DNA of 64,000 nt from Nonomuraea gerenzanensis. Its GTDB lineage: Bacteria > Actinomycetota > Actinomycetes > Streptosporangiales > Streptosporangiaceae. The DNA lies in contig NZ_CP084058.1 of NCBI RefSeq assembly GCF_020215645.1, positions 5,146,001 through 5,210,000 on the forward strand, given 5' to 3'. The notes under the pieces are model-generated. The model had not been told where the DNA came from. It did no database searches and saw only the letters and a program-made list of their open reading frames with translations. Of the stretch, positions 26,055 to 33,543 are shown piece after piece (the first letter of the stretch is position 1; each line of letters starts with the position of its first letter). The position numbers and the translations under genes are program-made.

Positions 26055-26839
26055 CACATCGCGCTCCTGATCGCCCACAGGTCGGGGAAGCAGGGCGCCA
26101 GCGAGCTCCTGAGGTAGCCGCCGCCGCTGGAGCCGGCGGTGCCGGGCCTGGCGCCGATCGTCCGCTCCACCATCTTCAGGTGCCGGTAGCGCCACTCCTG
26201 GAAGCTCTCGTCCAGGTCCACCATGCGCTCGCAGAGCTGCGCGGCGCCCGTGTCGTCCTGGTAGACGCGCAGCAGCAGGCTCTGCAGGTCCTCGGAGGGT
26301 TCGAGGTGCTCGGTCACGTCCCGGTGCAGCTTGTCCTTCGGCACCTCGTAGCCGCGCAGGTAGAGGTAGGTGAGCAGGGAGTCGTACAGCGACGGCCTGG
26401 CCAGCGCGGCCGCGATCCTGTCGCGGGCCGGGCTGCCCTCCGGCTGGCCGTGCAGGACGCGCTCGTCGCGCCGCCCCAGCACCACCTCGATCTCCCTGAA
26501 CTGCGCCGACTGGAAGCCGCTGCTGGTGCCGAGCTGGCCGCGGAAGGCGGAGAACTGGCCGGGCGTCATCGTCTCCAGCACGTCCATCTGCGCCGCGGCC
26601 AGCTTGACGATGCGCAGCAGCCGGTGCAGGGTCCGCATGGCGTGCGCGGTGAACCCGCCCGCCAGCTCCAGCTGCAGCTCCGCCATCTCGTGCAACGTCT
26701 GCTTGAACCACAGCTCGTAAACCTGGTGGACGACGATGAACAACGTCTCGTCATGGCTGTCGGAAACCGGCCGCTGCGCCCCGAGAATCTCGTCGAGCGC
26801 CAGGTACGAGGAATACGTGAGAACAGTTTTTTCCGTCAT
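26054..26839 (-). CDS. kynA: Tryptophan 2,3-dioxygenase
   Basis: A 261-residue heme dioxygenase with the full TDO pattern: LTYSSYLALDEIL at the N-terminus, the substrate-site ETLFIVVHQVYELWFKQTLHEM, the FQSAQFREIE helix, and SFQEWRYRHLKMVERTIG with the histidine expected to bind heme, followed by a GTAGSSGGGYLR loop. It opens the indole ring of L-tryptophan to N-formylkynurenine in the cytoplasm. It leads an operon with kynureninase. The divergent promoter region with the acyltransferase gene carries one copy of the recurrent motif, which ties this branch to the cluster's regulation. Confidence 0.95.
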   Translation of the reverse strand: MTEKTVLTYSSYLALDEILGAQRPVSDSHDETLFIVVHQVYELWFKQTLHEMAELQLELAGGFTAHAMRTLHRLLRIVKLAAAQMDVLETMTPGQFSAFRGQLGTSSGFQSAQFREIEVVLGRRDERVLHGQPEGSPARDRIAAALARPSLYDSLLTYLYLRGYEVPKDKLHRDVTEHLEPSEDLQSLLLRVYQDDTGAAQLCERMVDLDESFQEWRYRHLKMVERTIGARPGTAGSSGGGYLRSSLAPCFPDLWAIRSAM

Positions 26840-26934
26840 GGCTTAAACGATGTGCCCAGCGAAAAGCCGGCACCATGCCGATGAGCAGCAGCTACCTGCG
26901 CGGGCCCGGCCGGTTCCTGCCATGTCGGCCGATT

Positions 26935-26952
26935 CCGCACGCCACGAGATGC
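26935..26952 (-). promoter_or_regulatory. Copy of recurrent cluster motif (divergent promoter)
   Basis: On the minus strand it reads GCATCTC-GTGGC-GTGCGG, about 95 bp upstream of the tryptophan dioxygenase start and 70 bp upstream of the acyltransferase start. Confidence 0.5.
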
Positions 26953-27021
26953 GGTGGGCAAGAGCGCGGCGTGACTATGGCGCCAGGTCCCATCAGCGAA
27001 CGGACTGCGAGGAAGCATGCC

Positions 27022-28308
27022 ATGACATCACCGGAAATCATCAGCAATGGCGGTGGCGGCGGAAAACGCGCGCCACGGCTCGACGGCTTGCGCGGATATC
27101 TGGCACTCGGCGTGATCGTCGTGCACGTCGCCTTCGCCGCCGGCGTCATCGGCTTCTACGACAAACCCGCCGACACCATCTGGGCCGTCCTGGTCCAGGG
27201 GTTCAACGTGCTGCTGCCGCCCTTCTTCGTGATGTCCGGACTGCTGCTGTACCGGCCGTTCGCCAGGGCGACCATCGTCGGCACGCCCCGCCCGGCCATC
27301 AGGGGCTACCTCATCAAGCGCATGCTGCGCATCCTGCCCGCCTACTGGCTGGTGGCCGTCGCGGCGCTGCTGCTGCTCAACGCCAAGAGCGTGGACGGCA
27401 TCTGGTACGTCCTGAGCCCGCTGCTGCTCATGCACAACTACGTGCCGGGCCCCGAGCTGGGCTACGCGGGCCTCGAACCCACCTGGACCGTCCCCGCCGA
27501 GGTCACCTTCTACCTGGCGCTGCCGATCCTGGCCTGGGTGTTCGACCGGTTCGCCAGGAAGGCCGACACCCCGGGCGGCAAGGCCCGCCGCCTGATCGTG
27601 CCGCTGGCCGTGTTCGTGCTCGTGGGGCTGGCCTGGACGGTCTACACGCACCTGGAGTTCATGGGGCCGTTCCCGTACGAGTACTTCTGGGTGATCGGCT
27701 TCACCGGCTTCCTGGCCATCGGGATGGGGCTGGCGATCCTGTCCGCGTACGCGGAGGCCACCGGCACCACGCCGCGCCTCTACCGCGCGGCGCAGCGCCG
27801 CCCGCTGCTGTTCTGGCTCGGCGCGCTGGTCGTGTACGTGATCAACTGCATCAGGCCGTTCGGCAAGCCCGGCATGGCCGACTACGCCACCGTGCCGGAG
27901 GCGATGGTGGAGATGGTGCTGTTCCTCATCTTCGCGCTGCTCATCATCGCGCCCGTCGTCGTGCCGAACGTGCGCTCGGCGTTCATCGACGCCGTGCTCA
28001 CCAACCGGCCGATGCGCTTCTTCGGGCGCATCTCCTACGGTGTCTACCTGTGGCACTTCGTGCTGCAGTACCTGTGGCTGCAGAACGGCAGCGTCTTCGG
28101 CGCCGCGCCGCTGCCGATGCCGGCCGTGATGGGCAAGGCCGGGTTCTGGGAGCTGCTCGCGGTGGTGCTCGTCGGCACCGTGATCATCGCCACCATCAGC
28201 TACTACCTGGTCGAGCTGCCCGCGATGCGGCTGCGCGAGCGCCTGGTCGCCGGATCCGGGCGGCAGCGGGCCGAGCAGCAGCAGGAAAGGCCCCGCGTTC
28301 CCGCCTGA
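27022..28308 (+). CDS. Acyltransferase 3 family membrane protein (OafA/YrhL-like)
   Basis: A 428-residue integral membrane protein with about ten membrane segments and the acyltransferase 3 signatures: RLDGLRGYLALGVIVVHV (the R-x-x-x-x-R and H pattern of the active region) at residues 19-36, RRMLRILPAYW-like KRMLRILPAYWLVA near residue 110, and PTWTVPAEVTFYL near 155. Such enzymes O-acylate sugars or macrolides at the membrane. An acyl group on the aminosugar or the core is a possible target. GAGGAAG precedes the ATG at 27022. A 22-bp hairpin follows the gene. Confidence 0.9.
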   Translation: MTSPEIISNGGGGGKRAPRLDGLRGYLALGVIVVHVAFAAGVIGFYDKPADTIWAVLVQGFNVLLPPFFVMSGLLLYRPFARATIVGTPRPAIRGYLIKRMLRILPAYWLVAVAALLLLNAKSVDGIWYVLSPLLLMHNYVPGPELGYAGLEPTWTVPAEVTFYLALPILAWVFDRFARKADTPGGKARRLIVPLAVFVLVGLAWTVYTHLEFMGPFPYEYFWVIGFTGFLAIGMGLAILSAYAEATGTTPRLYRAAQRRPLLFWLGALVVYVINCIRPFGKPGMADYATVPEAMVEMVLFLIFALLIIAPVVVPNVRSAFIDAVLTNRPMRFFGRISYGVYLWHFVLQYLWLQNGSVFGAAPLPMPAVMGKAGFWELLAVVLVGTVIIATISYYLVELPAMRLRERLVAGSGRQRAEQQQERPRVPA

Positions 28309-28318
28309 CGGCGCGGGC

Positions 28319-28365
28319 ACGCGAACAGGTGGCGGCGGGCTCGGCCCGCCGCCACCTGTTCGCGT
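28319..28365. terminator. Long hairpin between convergent genes
   Basis: A perfect stem of at least 20 bp (28321-28340 with 28344-28363, extendable by 2 bp) with a 3-base loop TCG. It separates the acyltransferase and the second lipocalin-like gene. There is no T-tract, but the strength and position fit a terminator. Confidence 0.75.
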
Positions 28366-28370
28366 CGCGG

Positions 28371-28847
28371 TCAGCTCACCTTGGTCATCGTGGCCTCGTA
28401 GCCGCCGCCCGGCCACGCCCAGCGCCCGGAGATGGTGGCGCCGTCGGCGCTGAAGGTGCCGGTGAAGCCGGCGGGGGAGCCCTCCTCGCCGAACCAGATG
28501 CTCAGCTCGCCGTCCTGGAGCTTCCACACGTAGGTGAAGGCGTTGCCCGTGCTGTCGAAGTACCGCGAGCGCAGCGTCCCGCTGTCGGCCTCGTAGCCGA
28601 TGTACTCCACGCCCTTCATCGTGCCGTGCCCGTGGTCCATCTCGTGCTGCTGGACCAGGAAGAAGCCGCCCTCCATCCACTCGAAGACGAGCCGCCCGCC
28701 GAGGGGGTCGCCGGAGTTGAGGTCCTTGCCGGTCATGTCCCAGGTGCCGACGAGTGGTTCGAGCGCGTTGAGCGTGGGGTCGGGGGTGGGGAACTGGTTC
28801 TGCGGGTTCTCTGTCACGGTGTCGGTGTCGGTGACGGTCTCGGTCAT
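28371..28847 (-). CDS. DUF1579-type lipocalin-like protein (copy 2)
   Basis: A 158-residue paralogue of the protein at 905-1318. An extra Thr/Asp-rich N-terminal tail (residues 1-25) precedes the shared domain: LEPLVGTWDMT, FEWMEGGFFLVQQ, VEYIGYEADSGTLRSRYF, GSPAGFTGTF and WAWPGGGYEATMTKV. A strong GGAGGAG site supports ATG 28847. It appears to lead, or follow closely, a minus-strand block with DoxX and the multicopper oxidase. A small-molecule-binding beta barrel is likely; whether it protects against the enediyne, carries an intermediate, or has catalytic function is unknown. Confidence 0.65.
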   Translation of the reverse strand: MTETVTDTDTVTENPQNQFPTPDPTLNALEPLVGTWDMTGKDLNSGDPLGGRLVFEWMEGGFFLVQQHEMDHGHGTMKGVEYIGYEADSGTLRSRYFDSTGNAFTYVWKLQDGELSIWFGEEGSPAGFTGTFSADGATISGRWAWPGGGYEATMTKVS

Positions 28848-28923
28848 GTCTCCTCCAGAGAGACTTTCTCGGTCGGACAGGCCGACGCCCGGTACGCCAC
28901 GTCGCGTACCGGGCGTCACGTGC

Positions 28924-29331
28924 TCACTTGGCGCCGAAGAACGCCTTGACCCGGGACCAGCGGCCCCAGACGACCAGGCCGGCGATGACGAGCAGGACGG
29001 CCTCGATGATCGGCGGGCCGCCGAGGACGAACGCGTTCGTGCCGGCCGCGCAGACCAGCAGCCCGACGAGCCCGAGGGCGGCCACGCCGGACAGGCGCGG
29101 GATCAGCAGGCCGATCGCGCCGGCGATCTCGATGACGGCCACGACGTACCTGAACCACTGGCCGGCGCCGATGGCCTCGAACATGCCGACCATCGTGGGA
29201 TCGCCGATCAGCTTCAGTACGCCGCCCAGCCCGATCTGGTACGCCAGGAGAACCTGGGCGACCCAGAGGGCGATGTTCTTGCCGCGGCCCGTCTTCTGGG
29301 GGGTCGCGGTGATCCTTTCTGTGGTGCTCAT
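28924..29331 (-). CDS. DoxX-family membrane protein
   Basis: A 135-residue protein with four membrane segments (VAQVLLAYQIGLGGVLKL, VVAVIEIAGAIGLLIP, VAALGLVGLLVCAAG, EAVLLVIAGLVVWG) in the DoxX/SURF4 pattern. An AAGGAGG site precedes the ATG at 29331. DoxX proteins are often paired with membrane redox enzymes; here it sits 17 bp after a Tat-exported multicopper oxidase gene on the same strand, suggesting a shared redox role at the membrane. Function in the cluster is not known. Confidence 0.8.
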   Translation of the reverse strand: MSTTERITATPQKTGRGKNIALWVAQVLLAYQIGLGGVLKLIGDPTMVGMFEAIGAGQWFRYVVAVIEIAGAIGLLIPRLSGVAALGLVGLLVCAAGTNAFVLGGPPIIEAVLLVIAGLVVWGRWSRVKAFFGAK

Positions 29332-29348
29332 CCAGTCCTCCTTGAGAA

Positions 29349-30824
29349 CTAATTGACGATCTCCATCTGGCCCATCATTCCGAGGGCGGAGTGCTCCAGC
29401 ATGTGGCAGTGATAGACGTATCGGCCCAGGTGGGAGCCGATGTCGACCTGTAGGCGAACGGTCTCGCCCGGCTGGATGAGTACGGTGTCCTTCCAGCCCC
29501 CCTCGCCCGGCGGCGGCGCCTTGCCGTCCCGGTCCAGGAGCAGGAAGTGCGACAGGTGGGTGTGGAAGTTGTGCGGGACGCCGAAGCCGGAGCCGCCGAC
29601 GTTCGTGTCGGTGTTGGTGACCTCCCAGATCTCGGTGGTGCCCCGCTTGACCTGCATGTCCACCCTGGCCGGGTCGAACACCTGATCGTTGATCAGCGCC
29701 CTGATGTTGACCGGGTCCAGGCTGAGCACGAGCTTGCGGTCGCGTACGGCCACCGGCGCCGGAGCCAGGGGGCGCAGCAGGGCGGGCACCCGGCTGCGGT
29801 CGGCGGCCTGCCGTACGACGTCGAAGCGCAGCACGGGGCCGGCCACGTCGTTGACCGTCACGTGGCCGCCCAGCGGCACCTTGGCGAAGTCGACCACGAT
29901 GTCGGCGCGCTCGCCCGACGACAGCACCAGCCGGTCCACCGGGACGGGCGCGGGCAGCAGACCGACGTCGGTGGCGATCTGCGTCATCTGCGCGCCGTCG
30001 AGCGTCAGCTCGAAGACCCGGTGGGTGGAGCTGTTGAGCAGGCGGAAGCGGTACTTGCGCGCGGCGACCTCGAAGTAGGGCTGCGCCTTGCCGTTGGCCA
30101 GCAGCGTGGGGCGGTTGTAGGGGTCGGCGGGGTCGAAGATCAGGTTGCCCGCGTCGTCGAGCAGCGCGTCCCGCAGCATGATCGGCACGTCGTAGCCGCC
30201 CGACGGCAGGCCGAGCCGCCGCTCCGCCTCGTCGTCGATCAGGTAGAACCCGTGCAGGCCGCGGTAGACGTTCTCGGCCTCCAGGTGGTGCGCGTGGTCG
30301 TGGTACCACAGCGTGGCGCCCGGCTGGGCGTTCGGGTACAGGTAGGCCCGGCCCGCGCCCGGCGCGATCACGTCCGTCGGGTAGCCGTCGTGCGCGGCGG
30401 CCACCCGCCCGCCGTGCAGGTGCACGTTGGTGTCGTGGCCGAGCTTGTTGTCGAAGGTGATCAGCGTCCTGCGGTTGCGACGCGCGCGGATCGTGGGGCC
30501 GCAGAAGGCGCCGCCGTACGTCAGCACGGGGGTGTTCACCCCCGGCAGGAGCTGCGCCGTCGCCTGCTGGACGGACAGCCGGTAGATGTCGGTGTCGCCG
30601 GTCTGCACCGACGGGACGCGGGTGGCGGGCACCGGCATCCTGACCGAGAAGGGGGTGACGGCGGGTCCCGACCTGACCGCCGGGACGCGGCCGGCGTGGT
30701 CGTGCACGTGCGGGTGGTGCGTGCTCGCGGTCCCGGACGGGGCGAGCTCCGACTGGACGAACGGGGCCAGCGCGGCGCCTCCCGTCAGCCCGCCGAGAAC
30801 GAGTAAGCGCCGTCGGCTCAACAT
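29349..30824 (-). CDS. Tat-exported multicopper oxidase
   Basis: A 491-residue laccase-like oxidase. The N-terminus MLSRRRLLVLGGLTGGAAL is a twin-arginine signal. Copper motifs are all present: HLHGG (about residue 156), WYHDHAHH (about 203), NFHTHLSHF (about 420), and HCHMLEHSALGMMG near the C-terminus with the type 1 cysteine and methionine. The group includes bilirubin oxidase, CotA and phenoxazinone synthase; the last couples aminophenols derived from 3-hydroxyanthranilate. Because this cluster also encodes a tryptophan-to-anthranilate branch, oxidation of an aminophenol or phenol arm outside the cytoplasm is possible, but copper detoxification or a general laccase role would look the same. 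AGGAG precedes the start. Confidence 0.9.
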   Translation of the reverse strand: MLSRRRLLVLGGLTGGAALAPFVQSELAPSGTASTHHPHVHDHAGRVPAVRSGPAVTPFSVRMPVPATRVPSVQTGDTDIYRLSVQQATAQLLPGVNTPVLTYGGAFCGPTIRARRNRRTLITFDNKLGHDTNVHLHGGRVAAAHDGYPTDVIAPGAGRAYLYPNAQPGATLWYHDHAHHLEAENVYRGLHGFYLIDDEAERRLGLPSGGYDVPIMLRDALLDDAGNLIFDPADPYNRPTLLANGKAQPYFEVAARKYRFRLLNSSTHRVFELTLDGAQMTQIATDVGLLPAPVPVDRLVLSSGERADIVVDFAKVPLGGHVTVNDVAGPVLRFDVVRQAADRSRVPALLRPLAPAPVAVRDRKLVLSLDPVNIRALINDQVFDPARVDMQVKRGTTEIWEVTNTDTNVGGSGFGVPHNFHTHLSHFLLLDRDGKAPPPGEGGWKDTVLIQPGETVRLQVDIGSHLGRYVYHCHMLEHSALGMMGQMEIVN

Positions 30825-30890
30825 GGCTGAACTCCTATCGCCAGCTCCGAGCGTGGCATCGCACCCCGGAGCGGTCATCTTCCGTATTGC

Positions 30891-32168
30891 TCACTTGACG
30901 GCCAGCCGCCGCGGCGTGCGGCCGGCGGCGCAGTCGTCGTTGTAGGCGTCGAGCAGGCGCTGCGCCGCGGCCGTCGCCTCGGCCAGCCGCGTGCCCGGGT
31001 CGCCGCCGGCCAGCACGCCGGTCATGGCGCCGGTCATGAGGTCCTGGATCCCGGCGAAGTCGCCCAGGATCGCGCCGAGCGCGGCGGGCGAGCCGTCGGC
31101 CGCGCGCAGCTGGCCGGTGGCGGCCCGGTGGATCGGGTGCCGCTCGAACCAGCCCTCCCGCTCCAGCAGCTCGACCGAGGCGCCGGTGACCGGCAGGAAC
31201 CCGGCGCCGCGGTGCCACTCGGCCACGTTGCGCGCGTCCAGCAGGTACTGCAGGAACGCCAGCGCGCCGTCCGCCTTCTCGCGGGGCAGCCCGTCGGTGA
31301 GCCAGAACGCCTGGCCGGAGACCAGGTGCCCGGCGCGCGCCGCGCCCTCGTTGTACGGCAGCGGGCCGGCCGCCACCTCGAAGCCCGCCTCGGCGCAGGA
31401 TCGCGCGATCATCCCGGCGACGACCGAGGAGGCGACGGTGCAGGCCACCCGCTGCTCGGTGAAGGCCCGCAGGGTGCCGCCCCAGTCCTCCGGCGTCCCG
31501 GTGTCCAGGTAGCGGCCCCGCCGGTGCAGCCGCTGCCACCAGGTGGCGTAGGCCAGCAGCTCCTCGGAGGCCAGTGTCACCTTCTCGGCCCGCCCCGACC
31601 TGCCGTTGTCGTGGTCGGCCAGCAGGCCGCCCTGCCCGGCCACCGCCTGCTGGATCAGCCAGCCGTGGTTGGCCCAGGTCACCGGGCCCGCCTCGGCCAG
31701 CTCGCCCCAGGTCCGCGGCATCGTCGTGAAGCCCGCGGCCTCCAGCATGGCGGTGTTGCCGAGCAGCACCGCCGTGGTGGCCGTCATCGGCGCCGCCACC
31801 AGTTCGCCGGCGTAGGTGTAGTAGCCGCGTACGGCGGGCTCCAGGTCGCCGAGGACGACCCGCTCGCCGAGGATCTCGCCGCGCCCGGCGACGGCCCGCT
31901 CGACGGGTACGAACAGCGGCGCGCCCGACGGCCCCCGCGTGTCCAGGGCCAGCCGGGTCGCGGTGGCGTAGTACTCGGCGAGGTCGGGGGGAGTGCCGCG
32001 GGCGGCGGCCCTGGCCACCTCGGCGGGCAGCTCGCGGAAGCCGTACCCGGTGATGTCGATCCGGTAGCCCGGATGGGCGGCCTCGAAACCGGCGGCCAGC
32101 TTCTTGATCGGATCCAGGTAGCCCGGCAGCGGATGCTCCGCCAGCCAGACGTTGACGACCGTTGTCAT
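30891..32168 (-). CDS. Extracellular-solute-binding-like protein without signal peptide
   Basis: A 425-residue protein of the family 1 ABC sugar-binding type: FEAAHPGYRIDITGYGF near the N-terminus, PPDLAEYYATATRLAL, VAAPMTATTAVLLGNTAMLEAAGF and TWGELAEAGPVTW, all typical of the UgpB/MalE fold. What is odd is the start: MTTVVNVWLAEHPLPG goes straight into the first beta strand, with no signal peptide or lipobox, and no in-frame upstream start I examined supplies one. No permease or ATPase gene is nearby. It is therefore likely a cytoplasmic binding protein, perhaps for a glycosylated product or intermediate; this is inference. It shares a motif-bearing divergent promoter with the halogenase. 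Confidence 0.78.
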   Translation of the reverse strand: MTTVVNVWLAEHPLPGYLDPIKKLAAGFEAAHPGYRIDITGYGFRELPAEVARAAARGTPPDLAEYYATATRLALDTRGPSGAPLFVPVERAVAGRGEILGERVVLGDLEPAVRGYYTYAGELVAAPMTATTAVLLGNTAMLEAAGFTTMPRTWGELAEAGPVTWANHGWLIQQAVAGQGGLLADHDNGRSGRAEKVTLASEELLAYATWWQRLHRRGRYLDTGTPEDWGGTLRAFTEQRVACTVASSVVAGMIARSCAEAGFEVAAGPLPYNEGAARAGHLVSGQAFWLTDGLPREKADGALAFLQYLLDARNVAEWHRGAGFLPVTGASVELLEREGWFERHPIHRAATGQLRAADGSPAALGAILGDFAGIQDLMTGAMTGVLAGGDPGTRLAEATAAAQRLLDAYNDDCAAGRTPRRLAVK

Positions 32169-32199
32169 CGCCTCATCATGGACACGGCCCCGCGCCCGC

Positions 32200-32252
32200 A
32201 CATCTCGTGACGTGCGCTGTTCCCCCGGGCCACACAGCAATACAGAGGATGA
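32200..32252. promoter_or_regulatory. Motif pair between binding-protein and halogenase genes
   Basis: The left copy at 32200-32217 reads ACATCTC-GTGAC-GTGCGC. An imperfect partner on the minus strand at about 32235-32252 reads CATCCT-CTGTA-TTGCTG, like the right arm of the pair at 21726-21743. Confidence 0.45.
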
Positions 32253-32314
32253 GTGATCGAACAGGGAGATGTGACCCTGGCTCCGAGTCGCATGGCGGCG
32301 AATGGAGGAGCACG

Positions 32315-33532
32315 GTGATCAGTACCCATGACGAGTTCGATGTTGTCGTGATCGGTGGCGGCCCCGGCGGATCGAGCACGGCCGGACTGCTGGCCAAACG
32401 TAACCACCGCGTGCTGGTGCTCGAACGCGAGAAGTTCCCCCGTTACCACATCGGCGAGTCGCTGATCACGGGGTCCATGCCCACGCTTGACGAGCTGGGC
32501 CTGCGCTCGCGGCTGGACCAGATGGGCTTCGTCAAGAAGTACGGCGGCACGCTGCTGTGGGGCAAGAACCAGGGCACCTGGGACTTCCGTTTCGCCGAGG
32601 CCGCCAACTACGAGCACACCTACCAGGTGCGCCGGGCCGACTTCGACGCCGTCCTGCTGGCCAGGGCCAGGGAGCTGGGCGCGACCGTGCTGGAGGAGGC
32701 GACGGTCAAGCACTTCCTGTTCGAGGGCGAGCGCATCGCCGGCGTCACGTACACGGTCAAGGGCGACCCCGAGCCGCGCACCGCGCGCTGCCGCCTGCTC
32801 GTGGACGCCTCGGGGCAGCAGCACGTGCTGGCCCGCCACTTCGACCTCGTCGAGTACCACGAGGACCTGCGCAACATCGCCGTCTGGTCCTACTTCCAGG
32901 GCTGCAAGCGCTACGGCGGCACCAGGGCGGGCGACACGGTCACGGAGAACAGGCCGAACGGCTGGTTCTGGTTCATCCCGCTGCACGACGGCACCGTGAG
33001 CGTCGGCTACGTCACGCCGATCGAGGAGTACAAGAAGTCGGGCAAGAGCCTGGAGGAGCTGTTCACCTCCGAGCTGGCCGCCGCCGAGGAGGTCAGGGCG
33101 CTGACGGAGGGCGCCACCCGGGCGGCCGCCTTCCGCAGCATCCGCGACTGGTCCTACACCTGCAGCCGCTTCCACGGCCCCGGCTGGGCGCTGGTGGGCG
33201 ACGCGGCGGCCTTCATCGACCCGCTGCTGTCCACGGGCGTCGGCCTGGCGCTGCGCGGCTCGCGCGGGCTGGCCGGCGCCGTGGACGCCGCCCTGCGCGA
33301 CCCGTCCTGCGAGGAGCAGGTGCTGGCGCGCTACGAGAAGGAGTACCGCGCCTTCCTGAACTCCCTGCTGGCCTTCGTGCGCTTCTTCTACGACCGCACC
33401 CGCCACAAGGAGGAGTACTGGGAGAAGGCGCAGGAGCTGCTCGACCCGCGCAGGCTGCGCCCGCGGAAGATCGACTTCGCGACGATGCTCTCCGGCGTCT
33501 CGGGCGTCCACGACATCTTCCACACCGACTGA
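32315..33532 (+). CDS. FADH2-dependent halogenase (phenolic type)
   Basis: A 405-residue flavin-dependent halogenase. It has the FAD motif VVIGGGPGGSSTAGLL at residues 11-26, the halogenase signature GWFWFIPL (W-x-W-x-I-P, about residues 215-222), and GDAAAFIDPLLSTGV near residue 297. Enzymes of this type chlorinate phenolic rings bound to carrier proteins; SgcC3 does so on the beta-tyrosine arm of C-1027. The gene immediately precedes the A-T protein that should carry its substrate. GTG 32315 has a GGAGGA site. It needs FADH2 from a separate reductase not seen here. Confidence 0.92.
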   Translation: MISTHDEFDVVVIGGGPGGSSTAGLLAKRNHRVLVLEREKFPRYHIGESLITGSMPTLDELGLRSRLDQMGFVKKYGGTLLWGKNQGTWDFRFAEAANYEHTYQVRRADFDAVLLARARELGATVLEEATVKHFLFEGERIAGVTYTVKGDPEPRTARCRLLVDASGQQHVLARHFDLVEYHEDLRNIAVWSYFQGCKRYGGTRAGDTVTENRPNGWFWFIPLHDGTVSVGYVTPIEEYKKSGKSLEELFTSELAAAEEVRALTEGATRAAAFRSIRDWSYTCSRFHGPGWALVGDAAAFIDPLLSTGVGLALRGSRGLAGAVDAALRDPSCEEQVLARYEKEYRAFLNSLLAFVRFFYDRTRHKEEYWEKAQELLDPRRLRPRKIDFATMLSGVSGVHDIFHTD

Positions 33533-33543
33533 CGGAGCGTCTG

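Noticed and set aside
27028..28680. Minus-strand open frame of 550 codons opposite the acyltransferase
   Set aside because: Gly/Asp/His/Gln-rich antisense frame; the plus-strand acyltransferase is clear, and the frame also crosses a terminator hairpin.
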